A stretch of DNA of 64,000 nt from Novosphingobium sp. (GTDB taxonomy: Bacteria > Pseudomonadota > Alphaproteobacteria > Sphingomonadales > Sphingomonadaceae). The notes beneath the pieces were generated by a model. That model did not search any database and was not told the DNA's origin. It saw only the letters and a program-made list of their open reading frames with translations. The DNA lies in the NCBI RefSeq assembly GCF_039595395.1, contig NZ_JBCNLP010000006.1:1927001-1991000 (forward strand), written 5' to 3'. The translations under genes and the position numbers were made by a program. This document shows positions 51,508-61,256 of the stretch, in pieces (positions within the stretch are counted from its first letter, which is position 1; the number at the start of each line of letters is the position of its first letter).

Positions 51508-52425
51508 TTACTCGAACGCTGGGTGTGACTCTTGAAAATAATGTATCACCGTTTCCTCGAAAACGTCCATCAGAGAGGACGGGCGGGTGCGGGCCGAGGT
51601 CACCAGCGCATAATCATGTGTCAGCGCCGGAGCAAAGGGCCGCGCAACCAAATGCGGCCCCAGATAGGCCTTGGCCAGCAGTTCGTTGACGATGGCGATC
51701 CCCATGCCTCGCGCCGCAAGGGCGCAGGCCGCGCTGGTGGTGTGGCATTCCACCACCACATGCTGCTGCACGCCGTGATCGCGGAAAATATCGTCGATCT
51801 GGCGGCCATAGGCATTGCCCGCCCCCAAAGCGATCATCGGCATATGCTTGAGCAGCGTGGGGGTGATCTCCTCATGCGCGGCCAGCGGATGATCGACGGG
51901 CAGGGCACAGATGCTCTGGCTGGTGACGACCACGCGGGCGCGCAGATCCTCATACCCCACCGGCATGCGCATGAAGGCGCAATCGGCGACGCGGGTAGCG
52001 ATCATGGTGCGGGTGGTGGCGATGCTGCGCGAATCCACCGCGATGCGCACCCCCGGCACGCGCGCGGCAAAGGCCGAAATGATCCCCGGCATCACCCCTT
52101 CGGCAAAGCTGGGCGGGGCGATGATGCGCAATTCGCCGGTGGCATGGTTGGCGATATCGTCGATCAGCGCATGGACGCGCGCCACACCCGCCAGAGCAAA
52201 CTCCACCTCCTGCGCCAGCAGCAGGCCTTCCTTGGTGGGGATCAGCCGCCCCTTGTCGCGGTAGAACAGCTCGAAGCCGATATCCTGCTCCATCTGGCCG
52301 ACGAGGCGGCTGATCGCAGGCTGCGAGAGGCCCAGCGCGCGCCCCGCCGCCGTGCCCGATCCGCTGCGCATGATCTCGACAAAGCCCTGCATCGCGCGCA
52401 GGCTGATCTGGCGCGCGCGATTCAT
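51508..52425 (-). CDS. LysR-family regulator
   Basis: This 305-residue protein has the helix-turn-helix SLRAMQGFVEIMRSGSGTAA, LGLSQPAISRLVGQMEQDIG and the LysR effector fold (LRIIAPPSFAEGVMPGIISA). It is the fourth gene of a leftward operon, 6 bases after the CocE-type hydrolase, which is unusual since LysR genes are mostly divergent. It may control the operon by feedback on imported substrate. Confidence 0.92.
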   Translation of the reverse strand: MNRARQISLRAMQGFVEIMRSGSGTAAGRALGLSQPAISRLVGQMEQDIGFELFYRDKGRLIPTKEGLLLAQEVEFALAGVARVHALIDDIANHATGELRIIAPPSFAEGVMPGIISAFAARVPGVRIAVDSRSIATTRTMIATRVADCAFMRMPVGYEDLRARVVVTSQSICALPVDHPLAAHEEITPTLLKHMPMIALGAGNAYGRQIDDIFRDHGVQQHVVVECHTTSAACALAARGMGIAIVNELLAKAYLGPHLVARPFAPALTHDYALVTSARTRPSSLMDVFEETVIHYFQESHPAFE

Positions 52426-52431
52426 GGGCGT

Positions 52432-54267
52432 TCACCCCCGGCGCGGCACCACTGGGAGGAGGACGCTGGAGGGATGGCTGGTCGAAAGATGCAGGCGGTT
52501 GTGCGCCACCTGAGGGGCGGCATCAGGATCACGCCAGTCGCGGTTCTGGTTGATGTCGAAATGCGGAAAGTTGCTGCCCGCGATGTCGATACGGATGCGG
52601 TGGCCGCGCAGGAAGAGGTTGCTTGTGGGGAAAGCCGTGATCTCGATCTCATGAATATGGCCTGCCTCCAGCGCTTCGGGAGTCGCAAAGGAATTGCGAT
52701 ACCGGGCGCGCAGGATGCCATGGGCAAGGTTCATCGCAAAGCCCTGCGGGTGCTCGTCGTTTGACGGATAGAGGTCGATCAGCTTGATCGTCACATCCAT
52801 ATCGGGCGCCGAAGAACTGAGAAAAAGCCGCGTGACGATCTGCCCCGTCAGCTCCATATCCTCTTCCAGCGGTGCCGAGACAAAGCTGAGCACATCGGGG
52901 CGGTCGCCCAGATCGCGCCCTGGCTGGGTGGCGCCGAACAGCGCTTCGGTTTCGCGCTGGTCATAGGCGCCCGCCGCCATCACCGGAGCGCCGGAAGTGA
53001 CCGCGCCGCCGATGGTGGGCACCGGATTGGCGGGATCGGCGTCATAGGGCAGGCTGGCGTCCGGCTCTTGCGGGGGCTGGGCGGCCAGCGAACCATCCGC
53101 GTGGAAATGCCAAGTCTGCGGCACCATCGCGGCGGGAGGCCATTGGCTTTCGTGGCGCCATTGGCCGCCATGCTCCAGCCTGCCATCCGCGTTGCGCCTC
53201 CCGCTGCCGCCGCCCATCACGAAGATGGAGACGGGGTGAGGCAGGGCGTCCTCCTCGCTGCCTTTGAGATGATAGTCGAACCAGCCGCAGCGCAGGGCGA
53301 CGAAATCCTCCGCCAGATTGCCGTCGAGCGGCGCGGCGGGACCGAAATCGACGTCGCCCGCAAAGCTGACCGAGCGCTGGCCATGCGTCCATGGGCCAAG
53401 GATCAGGCGGCAGGGCGCGCGATCCGGGCCGGAAAGGGCGGTCCAGTTCTCGATCGCGGTGAGCGAATAGGGATCGTACCAGCCCGAGAGATGCACCATC
53501 GGCACATTGGCGGTCTGCTCGTAATAGCCGCGCCAATAGATGCCGCGCTGCTGCCAGAAGGGAGAGAAGTCCTCATGCTCCCACTGCTCGACGACGTAAT
53601 CTTCATACTCCGGCGCGGCGGTGAGGGGCGAGTGGCCCCGGCGCCATGGCATCACCTTGATCCACTCACGGATATCTTCAGCGCGCACGGCCTCCGCCAC
53701 GGCGGGGTCCTGCGCCGCGCCCGCATCCGTGCCCTGATTGTAGGCCCATGTCAGTTGCTTCAATTCAAAGGCGCCGCCCTGCCTCACGCCATTGTGATAG
53801 GCGCTGGAAAAGCCCCCGCAATCGAGGAACATCGCCGTCAGCCCCGGCGGATCGAGCGTGGCCAGTGCCGCCTGCACATGCGCGCAGTAAGACAGGCCCA
53901 GCGTGCCGATCCTGCCGTTGCACCATGGCTGCGCCATCAGCCAGGCGATGGTGTCGAAGCCATCCTCGGCCTCGTTGAGATATTTGGTGAAGCTGCCCTG
54001 CGATCCGAAGCGGCCCCGGCAATCCTGAAGCACATAGGCATAGCCCGCCTCCACGAATTGCGCGGCGATCTCCGGCTTGGCGCGGGGGATGGGATCGAGC
54101 GCGGTGCGGTCGCCATGGTTGGTGCCGCGCTTGTCGTAAGGGGTGCGCTCCAGCAGTACGGGGACGGGGTTTCCGGCCAGTGCCTGCGGAGGCAGATAGA
54201 TATCAGTCGACAGGCAGACGCCGTCGCGCATCGCGACCATCATGTCGCGAAGGGTCGGTTCGGTCAT
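52432..54267 (-). CDS. CocE/NonD-family (S15) hydrolase
   Basis: The 611-residue protein starts MTEPTLRDMMVAMRDGVCLS and has no signal peptide, so it is cytoplasmic. The alpha/beta-hydrolase nucleophile is in GTLGLSYCAHVQ, the acid in LSGWYDPYSLTAIENW and the histidine in GPWTHGQRSV, with the C-terminal jelly-roll domain (MDVTIKLIDLYPSNDEHPQG). Relatives are X-Pro dipeptidyl peptidases, cocaine esterase, and alpha-amino-acid ester hydrolases acting on peptides, esters or beta-lactam acyl chains. Its position after an outer-membrane receptor and permease suggests it acts on the imported compound. Confidence 0.9.
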   Translation of the reverse strand: MTEPTLRDMMVAMRDGVCLSTDIYLPPQALAGNPVPVLLERTPYDKRGTNHGDRTALDPIPRAKPEIAAQFVEAGYAYVLQDCRGRFGSQGSFTKYLNEAEDGFDTIAWLMAQPWCNGRIGTLGLSYCAHVQAALATLDPPGLTAMFLDCGGFSSAYHNGVRQGGAFELKQLTWAYNQGTDAGAAQDPAVAEAVRAEDIREWIKVMPWRRGHSPLTAAPEYEDYVVEQWEHEDFSPFWQQRGIYWRGYYEQTANVPMVHLSGWYDPYSLTAIENWTALSGPDRAPCRLILGPWTHGQRSVSFAGDVDFGPAAPLDGNLAEDFVALRCGWFDYHLKGSEEDALPHPVSIFVMGGGSGRRNADGRLEHGGQWRHESQWPPAAMVPQTWHFHADGSLAAQPPQEPDASLPYDADPANPVPTIGGAVTSGAPVMAAGAYDQRETEALFGATQPGRDLGDRPDVLSFVSAPLEEDMELTGQIVTRLFLSSSAPDMDVTIKLIDLYPSNDEHPQGFAMNLAHGILRARYRNSFATPEALEAGHIHEIEITAFPTSNLFLRGHRIRIDIAGSNFPHFDINQNRDWRDPDAAPQVAHNRLHLSTSHPSSVLLPVVPRRG

Positions 54268-54277
54268 GGAATACGTC

Positions 54278-55744
54278 CTAATATCCGGTGGCGACAGCCA
54301 GCAGCAGCGCGCTCACCGACAGCGCCGTGAACAGCGCAAACAGCGGAAGCAGATAGCGAAACCAGCCCGAATAGCTGATCTGCGCCGTGGCGAGATAGGC
54401 CAGCAGCATCCCCGAGGTGGGGGCGAACATGTTGACCAGCCCATTGCCCAGCAGAAAGGCCAGCACGGTGGTCTGGGCCGAAACGCCGCAAGTGGCGGCA
54501 ATGGGCACAAGGATGGGAATGCTCAGCGCCGCCTTGGCCGAGGTGGAAGGGATCAGCAGCGTGAGCAGCATCTCCACGCCCATCAGGATGGGGGCGACGG
54601 CAAAGGGGCTCATGCCCTGGATATGCAGGGTAACGGCCTCGATGATCGTGTCGAGGATCTGGCCTTCGCGCAGGATCAGATCGACGCTGCGGCCAAGGCC
54701 CACCAGCACGGCGGCCAGCACCATGCGATGCATGCCCTCGACAAAGACCTCGACAGCGCGCGCGGGGGCCATGCGGGCGATGGCGGCCATCACGGCTCCG
54801 GCGGCGATCAGCACGGAAGCGAGTTCCATCTCCTTCCAGCCCAGCGCCACCGAGCCATAAATCATTGTGCCCAGCGTGACGCCCGCTACCAGCAGAATGC
54901 CCAGATGGCGCGGGGCAAGGCGCGTGGCATCCAGAGGCGCCGGCGTGGCGGCACCGCGCCCGGTGCGCAGCACGACCACCATGGCGATGCCCAGAAACAG
55001 CACCCAGATCGAGAGCCGCAACCACAGTCCGCTGAACACCGGCACACCGGCAATCGGCTGGGCGATCAGCAGCGCAAAGGGGTTGGTGACCGAGGCGAGA
55101 TAACCCACCTTGGCCGCCAGCGTCACCAGCGCGAAGCCGAACATGGTCGAGCGGCCCATATCGCGCCCCAGCGTCACGATCACCGGGATCAGCAGCAGAT
55201 ATTCGGTGACCATGCCCAGAAAGGTGCTGCCCGCCGACAGCGCCAGCATCAGCAGCGGCACCAGCACCACCGGCCTGCCCCCGCTGATCGCCAGCAGGCG
55301 GCGGATGCCCGCATCCAGCGCGCCGGAGGTGCGCAGCATGCCAAACATCCCGCCCAGCATCAGCACCATGATCATGATCGGCGCGGTTTTCAGCAGGCCC
55401 TGCGGGATCGAGGTGACCAGCGCCAGCGGGCTAACGGGATGGGCCACGCCCTTGGGTGCCTCATGCGGGATCAGCGCGGCGGCACTGATCGGCTTGGGCA
55501 GGGGGCGATAGCTGCCCGCCACCACCGGCGCATTCTCCTTGTCGGAGGCGCGCTGGTAAAGGCCCGAGGGGATCGCCCAGGTCATGGCGATGGCCACTGC
55601 CATGGCCGCCAGCATCATCAGCAGCGGATCGAGCGACCAGCGGCGGCGTGCATGAGAGGATGCACCGGCGGAGAGTTCCGCCGGTGCGGGGTGACCTTGG
55701 GTGTCACCTGACGGAAGAAGGCTCACCTGCTCCATGGCGCTCAC
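54278..55744 (-). CDS. YfcC-family (C4-dicarboxylate/arginine-ornithine-like) permease
   Basis: This 488-residue membrane protein has about 11-12 hydrophobic helices and no signal peptide. APIMIMVLMLGGMFGMLRTS, STFLGMVTEYLLLIPVIVTL, LIPSTSAKAALSIPILVPIA and LVNMFAPTSGMLLAYL match the DcuC/YfcC superfamily of inner-membrane carriers. The substrate is unknown. The start overlaps the stop of the TonB receptor as ATGA, and the hydrolase follows 10 bases later, so it probably brings the receptor's substrate across the inner membrane. Confidence 0.88.
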   Translation of the reverse strand: MSAMEQVSLLPSGDTQGHPAPAELSAGASSHARRRWSLDPLLMMLAAMAVAIAMTWAIPSGLYQRASDKENAPVVAGSYRPLPKPISAAALIPHEAPKGVAHPVSPLALVTSIPQGLLKTAPIMIMVLMLGGMFGMLRTSGALDAGIRRLLAISGGRPVVLVPLLMLALSAGSTFLGMVTEYLLLIPVIVTLGRDMGRSTMFGFALVTLAAKVGYLASVTNPFALLIAQPIAGVPVFSGLWLRLSIWVLFLGIAMVVVLRTGRGAATPAPLDATRLAPRHLGILLVAGVTLGTMIYGSVALGWKEMELASVLIAAGAVMAAIARMAPARAVEVFVEGMHRMVLAAVLVGLGRSVDLILREGQILDTIIEAVTLHIQGMSPFAVAPILMGVEMLLTLLIPSTSAKAALSIPILVPIAATCGVSAQTTVLAFLLGNGLVNMFAPTSGMLLAYLATAQISYSGWFRYLLPLFALFTALSVSALLLAVATGY

Positions 55745-58626
55745 ATCTTGACCGCGACGCGCAGGTAAAGATAGCGCCCGCGCGCGTCATAGGTGTAGAT
55801 ATCGTAGTTGATCGGCGCATTGGCGTAGGACAGCGGCGGCTGCACATCGAACAGATTGCTGACGCCGAAGCCGAGGCGATAGGCGCCCTCGCCGATGCTC
55901 ACCCCGCCTTCCAGATCGGTGTAGATGATCGACTTGGTATGGGCATCCTTCACCGGGTTCACCACATCGGTGGTGGGGCCGATGTAGCGGGCCCGCGCGG
56001 TCAGATCGAAGCGGTCTTTCGACCAGCCCAGCGAGGCCTGACCCTTCCAGTGCGGATAGGTCGAGCGCGGCTGGTCGCCCTTGCCGGCGCGCTCATCCAC
56101 AATGGGGGCGCCGCCGGCCGGATTGGGCGAGACCGTCTGGAAACTGTGCAGATAGGAAGCATCGACCGTGCCGGTGATCCGCCCGATGGGTGTCGAGCGT
56201 TCATAGCGCAGCGTGGCGTCCACCCCGTCGGTGCTGATCGAATTGAGGTTCTGCGAGGTCTGCTGGATGGCGATGATCGCGCCCGAGTTCGGATCGCGCG
56301 TCACCAGATTGCAGAAGACCCCGCCCTGCGTGGCACACAGCCCCAGGATCTGCGTCGCCGATTGCGAGGCAATCGCATTGTTGACCACGATCTTGTAGTA
56401 ATCGACCGTCAGGCTCAGGCCCGGGATCTGATGCGGGGTGATGGAGATGCCCGCGCTGTAAGTGTTGGCGGTTTCCGGTTTCAGCTGCGTGTTGCCGCTG
56501 ATGATGCCGGGCAGCAGCGCGCCATTGTAGCCCGACTGGTTGTAGGTGGTCGGCACGCCAGCGCAGCCGGGCAATCCGCTATGCGCCGCCGCGCCGCCAT
56601 TGCAGGGGTCGATACCCTGGAAGTTGGTGGCACGCGCGCCCTGATAAAGCTCCAGCAGCGATGGCGCGCGGAAGCCCTGCGAATAGGTGCCGCGCAGCAG
56701 AATGTCCTGAATGGGGCGATAGCCGAAGCCCGCCTTCATCGTCACCTTGCTGCCCACGGTCGAATAGTCCGAGAAGCGCGAGGCCAGATCAACGTCGAGG
56801 CTCTTGCCCAGCGCCCAGTCCTTGAAGACGGGCACCGAAAGCTCGCCATAGACCTCATGCAGATCGTAGCTGCCCATGGTGGGCGTGCGTTGCTGCTGGC
56901 TGGTGCGCGTGTAGGCGCTGCTCAGATAGAGCGAGGGGCTGTTGACGTAAGGATCGGGATGGTCCTCGCCGCCGTTTTTGCGGAACTCGTAACCCACCGC
57001 CAGCTGCAGGGGGCCTGCGGGCAGGTCGAGCAGCGTGCCGGTCAGATCCGCGGTAGCGTTGTAGAGGCTGGTGCTGTTGCCCTCATAGCTGTTGTTGCGC
57101 AAATAATCGGCCTGAGCGCTCGACATCGGGCCGAACAGATTGATCGGCGTGCAGCCCGCTGTGTTGGTGCAGGTGGTGGGCGACCCTAGCGCCAGATAGA
57201 GATGGTCGTAATCGAGGAAGTTGAGCGAGGCCGACTTCATCATGTCCTTGGAATAGGCGCCATAGACGCTCCAGTTCCAGTCATGCCCCAGCATGGAGAA
57301 GCTGCCGTTCAGCCCGGCATCGATGCGCCAGGTGGTCACATCCTGCAGGCTGGTGCGGTTGCCGACCTCGGTGATCACCTTGCGGATGCGCCACGGGCTG
57401 TTGGCGGCAAAGGCCAGAGCATTGGCGGTGGGCACGCCATTGGCGGTCCCGAAGGGATTGTAGGCCTGATTGTTGGCGATGGCAAAGCCCTGCACGCTGC
57501 CCGATGTGCCGCCGATATCCAGCAGATTGGGCGAGAACAACTGCTCGGAGGTGCGCTTGTTGTAGAGGCCCTCGACCTTCAGCGTGATGCCATCGCTGAT
57601 CTCCTGATCGAGGCGGGCATAGAAGCCGTAACGCTTGGAAGGGCCGGTGGAATAGACGCCCTGTGCGTCGGTGTTGTAATAGTCACCCGGCAGGCTGGCG
57701 GTGTGATAGCTGTTGTCGGCCAGCGGTCCGGCGCCATAGGTCGATCCGCCGTTGAAGGCGATGGGCGCGGCGCTGCTGGCAAAACCGGCGCCGGTGCCGA
57801 AATAGCCGTTGTTGGCCAGCCCCGGCAGCACATAGAGCCCGTTGGGGCTGGTGCCCGGCGTGGTGACGGGCACCAGCGTGTTGGCGGTGAGCGCGCGGGC
57901 CGAGGTCAGGATCGGATAGGACTGGTAATAGCTGCCCGACAGGATGATCGAGCCGCCCTGCCATTTGTGCCCGACATTGAGCGTGGTGGAATATTCCGCG
58001 CCATCACCCTTGTCGGTCACACCCGCCTTGGCGGTGGCTTTCAGCCCGTTGAAGGGCTGGATCGTCTTGATGTTGACCACCCCCGCGATGGCGTCCGCGC
58101 CATAGAGCGCCGAGGCCCCGTCTTTCAGCACCTCGATCCCGTCGATCATGCCCGCCGGGATGGTGTTGAGATCGACGAAATCGCGGAAACCGCGCTGCCC
58201 CACGCCATCGACCCAGCGATGGCCGTCCACCAGCACCAGCACGCGGTTGCCGCTGCCTTCCGCCCCGCCCAGATAGCGCAGATTGATCGAGCTGGCGCCG
58301 TAAGAGGTGCCCTGCGTGCCGTTGGAATTGAGGCTAACACCCGCCGACGGCAGCTTCTGCAACAGATCGCCCACCGAGGATGAGCCCGATTTGGCGATCT
58401 CGTCGGAGGTGATGGTCAGCAGCGGCCCCAGCGAGTCCGCATCCTTGCGACGGATGCGCGATCCGGTGACGACGATGTCATTCGCCGAAGCCGGTGCGGC
58501 AGCGGGCGCTGCCTCTGGCGCGGCGCCGTCCTGCGCCTGGGCCTGCCCCGATGTCAGGGCCAACACGCTGCCCCCCAAAGCCAGCATGCGAGACAGAGCG
58601 ATGCGTTTGCGAAAGGCCGATGCCAT
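55741..58626 (-). CDS. TonB-dependent outer-membrane receptor
   Basis: The 961-residue protein has a signal peptide (about residues 1-31, ending GQAQAQ), TonB-box-like NDIVVTGSRIRR, a plug with TSDEIAKSGSSSVGDLLQKL and NRVLVLVDGHRWVDG, and a large beta-barrel ending in an alternating strand (YLYLRVAVKM). It belongs to the long receptors abundant in sphingomonads. First gene of the receptor-permease-hydrolase-LysR operon; the substrate may be a peptide or an ester-like compound. Confidence 0.93.
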   Translation of the reverse strand: MASAFRKRIALSRMLALGGSVLALTSGQAQAQDGAAPEAAPAAAPASANDIVVTGSRIRRKDADSLGPLLTITSDEIAKSGSSSVGDLLQKLPSAGVSLNSNGTQGTSYGASSINLRYLGGAEGSGNRVLVLVDGHRWVDGVGQRGFRDFVDLNTIPAGMIDGIEVLKDGASALYGADAIAGVVNIKTIQPFNGLKATAKAGVTDKGDGAEYSTTLNVGHKWQGGSIILSGSYYQSYPILTSARALTANTLVPVTTPGTSPNGLYVLPGLANNGYFGTGAGFASSAAPIAFNGGSTYGAGPLADNSYHTASLPGDYYNTDAQGVYSTGPSKRYGFYARLDQEISDGITLKVEGLYNKRTSEQLFSPNLLDIGGTSGSVQGFAIANNQAYNPFGTANGVPTANALAFAANSPWRIRKVITEVGNRTSLQDVTTWRIDAGLNGSFSMLGHDWNWSVYGAYSKDMMKSASLNFLDYDHLYLALGSPTTCTNTAGCTPINLFGPMSSAQADYLRNNSYEGNSTSLYNATADLTGTLLDLPAGPLQLAVGYEFRKNGGEDHPDPYVNSPSLYLSSAYTRTSQQQRTPTMGSYDLHEVYGELSVPVFKDWALGKSLDVDLASRFSDYSTVGSKVTMKAGFGYRPIQDILLRGTYSQGFRAPSLLELYQGARATNFQGIDPCNGGAAAHSGLPGCAGVPTTYNQSGYNGALLPGIISGNTQLKPETANTYSAGISITPHQIPGLSLTVDYYKIVVNNAIASQSATQILGLCATQGGVFCNLVTRDPNSGAIIAIQQTSQNLNSISTDGVDATLRYERSTPIGRITGTVDASYLHSFQTVSPNPAGGAPIVDERAGKGDQPRSTYPHWKGQASLGWSKDRFDLTARARYIGPTTDVVNPVKDAHTKSIIYTDLEGGVSIGEGAYRLGFGVSNLFDVQPPLSYANAPINYDIYTYDARGRYLYLRVAVKM

Positions 58627-59196
58627 ATGAAACCCCCTAAAACCGGATGCAACCGGCTTAGGGAGGCTGTCACAGCTATGAAACAGGATTAGGTTTTTTC
58701 ATCTATCCATGCGTTTTTGATATAGGGAAGCGGCCAGGATTTTTCCACGACACTAACGCTCACTCCTTTTCCAAGCTTTCGTGCGCCAGTCCTTCCGTTA
58801 CGTAAACAAAAGGCGGCTTAGAGAAGAGTCATTATTCAGCGAGAGCAGCTAACATGTCTACCGGTGTCGACCGCCAGAAGCGAGAGGGCGAACGGCAGGT
58901 TTCGACGTAAGTTGACATTCCCAGCACCGCCTCGGACCGGCGTGTGTTGGTCGAGATCTCTCGTTCCGACGCTGCGGGGAGAGCCGCCAACAAAGCTGCC
59001 CTAGCGCCCCTCCTGTGTCCTCGCTAATAGCTGCCCGTCGTTCATCACCATTCTCACCATGGTACCTAGCCTTGCTGCGGTAGAGCCTTTGCGCTAGTGA
59101 AGGTGCATCGGGACCAAGCAACCTCCCGATCAGGCGTCAGCCCAAGAGTTGCCTTTCTATGACCCGCGTTTCGCGGATCGAAAGGCGTTTGGGTTC
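58627..59196. other. Intergenic region between divergent operons
   Basis: Some 570 bases contain no gene that I can support. Both the receptor-operon promoter and the chromate-operon promoter must lie here. The receptor-proximal 100 bases are AT-richer. No clear operator is seen. Confidence 0.6.
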
Positions 59197-60507
59197 ATGA
59201 CAGCACCTTCACCTCCCGATTTTCCAGAACTGCTGCGCGTTTCCGCACGCATCGGCTGCTTGAGTTTTGGCGGCCCGGCCGGGCAGATCGCGCTGATGCA
59301 CCGCGAACTGGTCGAGGAACGGCGCTGGGTCAGCGAAGACCAGTTCCTCCACGCCCTCAACTTCTGCCGCCTGTTGCCCGGTCCTGAGGCGCAGCAATTG
59401 GCGATCTGGATCGGATGGAAGCTGCATGGTGTGCGCGGCGGGCTGGCCGCTGGTCTGCTCTTCGTCATTCCCGGTGCGCTGGTCATTCTGGCGCTGTCGG
59501 TGCTCTATGGCTTCGCCGCGCATCTGGGCTGGTTCGCGGCTCTGTTCCTTGGAATCAAGGCGGCGGTGCTGGCCATCGTCGTGCAAGCGGTGCTGCGCTT
59601 GGCTGGCCGAGCTCTGGCCACGCCCTTTCGCAAGGGCGTGGCGGTCGCCTCGTTCCTGGCCCTGTTCCTGTTCAATGCACCGTTTCCCTTAGTGGTCATC
59701 GGCGCCGGAGCCATCGGATGGCTCGTTGCCCGTCAGCGTCCTGATCTCCTGGGACTCAAACCCACAACAGCGCTCGTACATGCATCCCCGGCACCGTGGC
59801 GGCACAGTCTGTGGTCGGCCGGGCTCGGCCTGCTCGCATGGGTCGCGCCGATGGTCGGGGTGCTTGCGGTGCTGGGCAAAGAGCATGTGCTTTGGCGGAT
59901 CGGCCTGTTCTTCTCCAAGCTGGCGGTGGTGACGTTCGGAGGGGCCTATGCGGTGCTGGCCTATATGGCCCAACAGGCCGTCAGCGCACAGCATTGGCTC
60001 AGCGCCAGCGAAATGGCCGATGGGCTGGGGCTGGCCGAGACCACGCCGGGCCCGCTCATCATGGTCACGCAATTCGTGGGCTATCTTGCCGCCTTTCGAG
60101 CGCCCGCGCCCTTCACGCCGCTGACGGCAGGCATCCTCGGCGCGCTGCTGACAACATGGGTGACCTTCGCACCCTGCTTTCTCTGGGTGTTCGCGCTGGC
60201 TCCATGGATCGAGCGGCTCGAACGCGCGCAATTGCTCAAGGGCGCGCTGGCGCTGGTCACCTCGGCCGTCGTCGGCGTCATCACCAATTTGAGCGCATGG
60301 TTTGCCCTGCAGGTGCTGTTCCGCGCGCTACATCCGGTCACCTTCGGCCCCGTCGCTCTCAACCTGCCGGTGCTCGCCAGCTTCGACTGGCGCGCGGGGC
60401 TGATCGCGATCGCTTCAGGCTGGGCGATCATCGCCGCGCGCAAACCCATCATCCCGGTTCTCATCCTTGCCGCCATCAGCGGCTGCCTTCTCATCCTGAT
60501 CCCCTGA
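59197..60507 (+). CDS. chrA: Chromate transporter ChrA
   Basis: From ATG 59197 the protein is 436 residues; the frame is open to 59149, but family members begin close to FPELLRVSARIG. It carries the two-domain CHR layout with signatures SFGGPAGQIALMHRELVEER and LNFCRLLPGPEAQQLAIWIG in the first half and VTFGGAYAVLAYMAQQAVS and GLAETTPGPLIMVTQFVGYL in the second. It exports chromate. It is followed 15 bases later by the superoxide dismutase gene. Confidence 0.95.
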   Translation: MTAPSPPDFPELLRVSARIGCLSFGGPAGQIALMHRELVEERRWVSEDQFLHALNFCRLLPGPEAQQLAIWIGWKLHGVRGGLAAGLLFVIPGALVILALSVLYGFAAHLGWFAALFLGIKAAVLAIVVQAVLRLAGRALATPFRKGVAVASFLALFLFNAPFPLVVIGAGAIGWLVARQRPDLLGLKPTTALVHASPAPWRHSLWSAGLGLLAWVAPMVGVLAVLGKEHVLWRIGLFFSKLAVVTFGGAYAVLAYMAQQAVSAQHWLSASEMADGLGLAETTPGPLIMVTQFVGYLAAFRAPAPFTPLTAGILGALLTTWVTFAPCFLWVFALAPWIERLERAQLLKGALALVTSAVVGVITNLSAWFALQVLFRALHPVTFGPVALNLPVLASFDWRAGLIAIASGWAIIAARKPIIPVLILAAISGCLLILIP

Positions 60508-60522
60508 ACGGAGCATACCCCC

Positions 60523-61242
60523 ATGACCGATCTTTGCCGCCGCAACGCTCTGGGCAGCATCGCCCTTGGCATGGCCGCAGCTACAGCCCCGATCGAAGCA
60601 GGCGCTCAGAGCCCGGCGCCCGCCCCGGTGCTGGCTTTCGCCGGTGGCCATCAGCCCAAGCCTTTGGGCTTCGACCCCACCAAACTCACCGGCCTGTCGG
60701 AGAAGCTCATCCGCTCGCATTGGGAGAACAACTATCAGGGGTCGGTCAAGGCGCTCAACATGGTGGAGGGACGCCTTGCCAGCGCCATGGCCGACAAGGA
60801 TCTGCCGCCGGTGATCTATGGCGGGCTCAAGCGCGAGGAACTGCATCGCACCGGCTCGGTGATCCTCCATGAGCTCTATTTCGAGCAGTTTGGCGGCAAT
60901 GGGCAGGCCTCGGGCGCGATCCACGATGCCCTGATCCGCAGCCACGGCAGCTTCGAGGCGTGGGAAGCCGAATTCCGCCGCACCGCCATGGCGCTGGCGG
61001 GCGGCTCGGGCTGGTGCATCCTGGCCTGGAATCACTACACCAGATCGCTCCATAACTATTGGGCCTGGGACCACACCAACGGTCCTGTTACCGGTACGCC
61101 GCTGCTGGTGCTCGATATGTATGAGCATGCCTTCGCGCTGGATTACGGGGCGGCGGCGGCCAAATATGTCGATGCCTTCATGCACAATGTCGATTGGGCG
61201 GTCGTCGATGCGCGCTACAAGAGCGCGACGCGCAAAGACTGA
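60523..61242 (+). CDS. Fe/Mn superoxide dismutase with Tat-like signal (ChrC-like)
   Basis: The 239-residue protein has the four metal ligands of Fe/Mn SOD: H in RSHWENNY, H in ILHELYFEQF, and D and H in VLDMYEHAF. The N-terminal CRRNALGSIALGMAAATAP, followed by an Ala/Pro-rich stretch, looks like a Tat or Sec signal, so it may act in the periplasm. In chromate operons the SOD (ChrC) removes superoxide made during chromate reduction. The second and third His of the usual HxxxHH are replaced (N, Y). Confidence 0.88.
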   Translation: MTDLCRRNALGSIALGMAAATAPIEAGAQSPAPAPVLAFAGGHQPKPLGFDPTKLTGLSEKLIRSHWENNYQGSVKALNMVEGRLASAMADKDLPPVIYGGLKREELHRTGSVILHELYFEQFGGNGQASGAIHDALIRSHGSFEAWEAEFRRTAMALAGGSGWCILAWNHYTRSLHNYWAWDHTNGPVTGTPLLVLDMYEHAFALDYGAAAAKYVDAFMHNVDWAVVDARYKSATRKD

Positions 61243-61256
61243 ACGGGGGGCCTGCC

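Noticed and set aside
54242..55711. 489-codon rightward frame over the YfcC permease
   Set aside because: It is antisense, extremely Gln/His/Arg-rich, and contradicted by the clear membrane protein on the other strand.
55648..58383. Long rightward frames (513 and 393 codons) over the TonB receptor
   Set aside because: They are antisense shadows of the 961-residue receptor.
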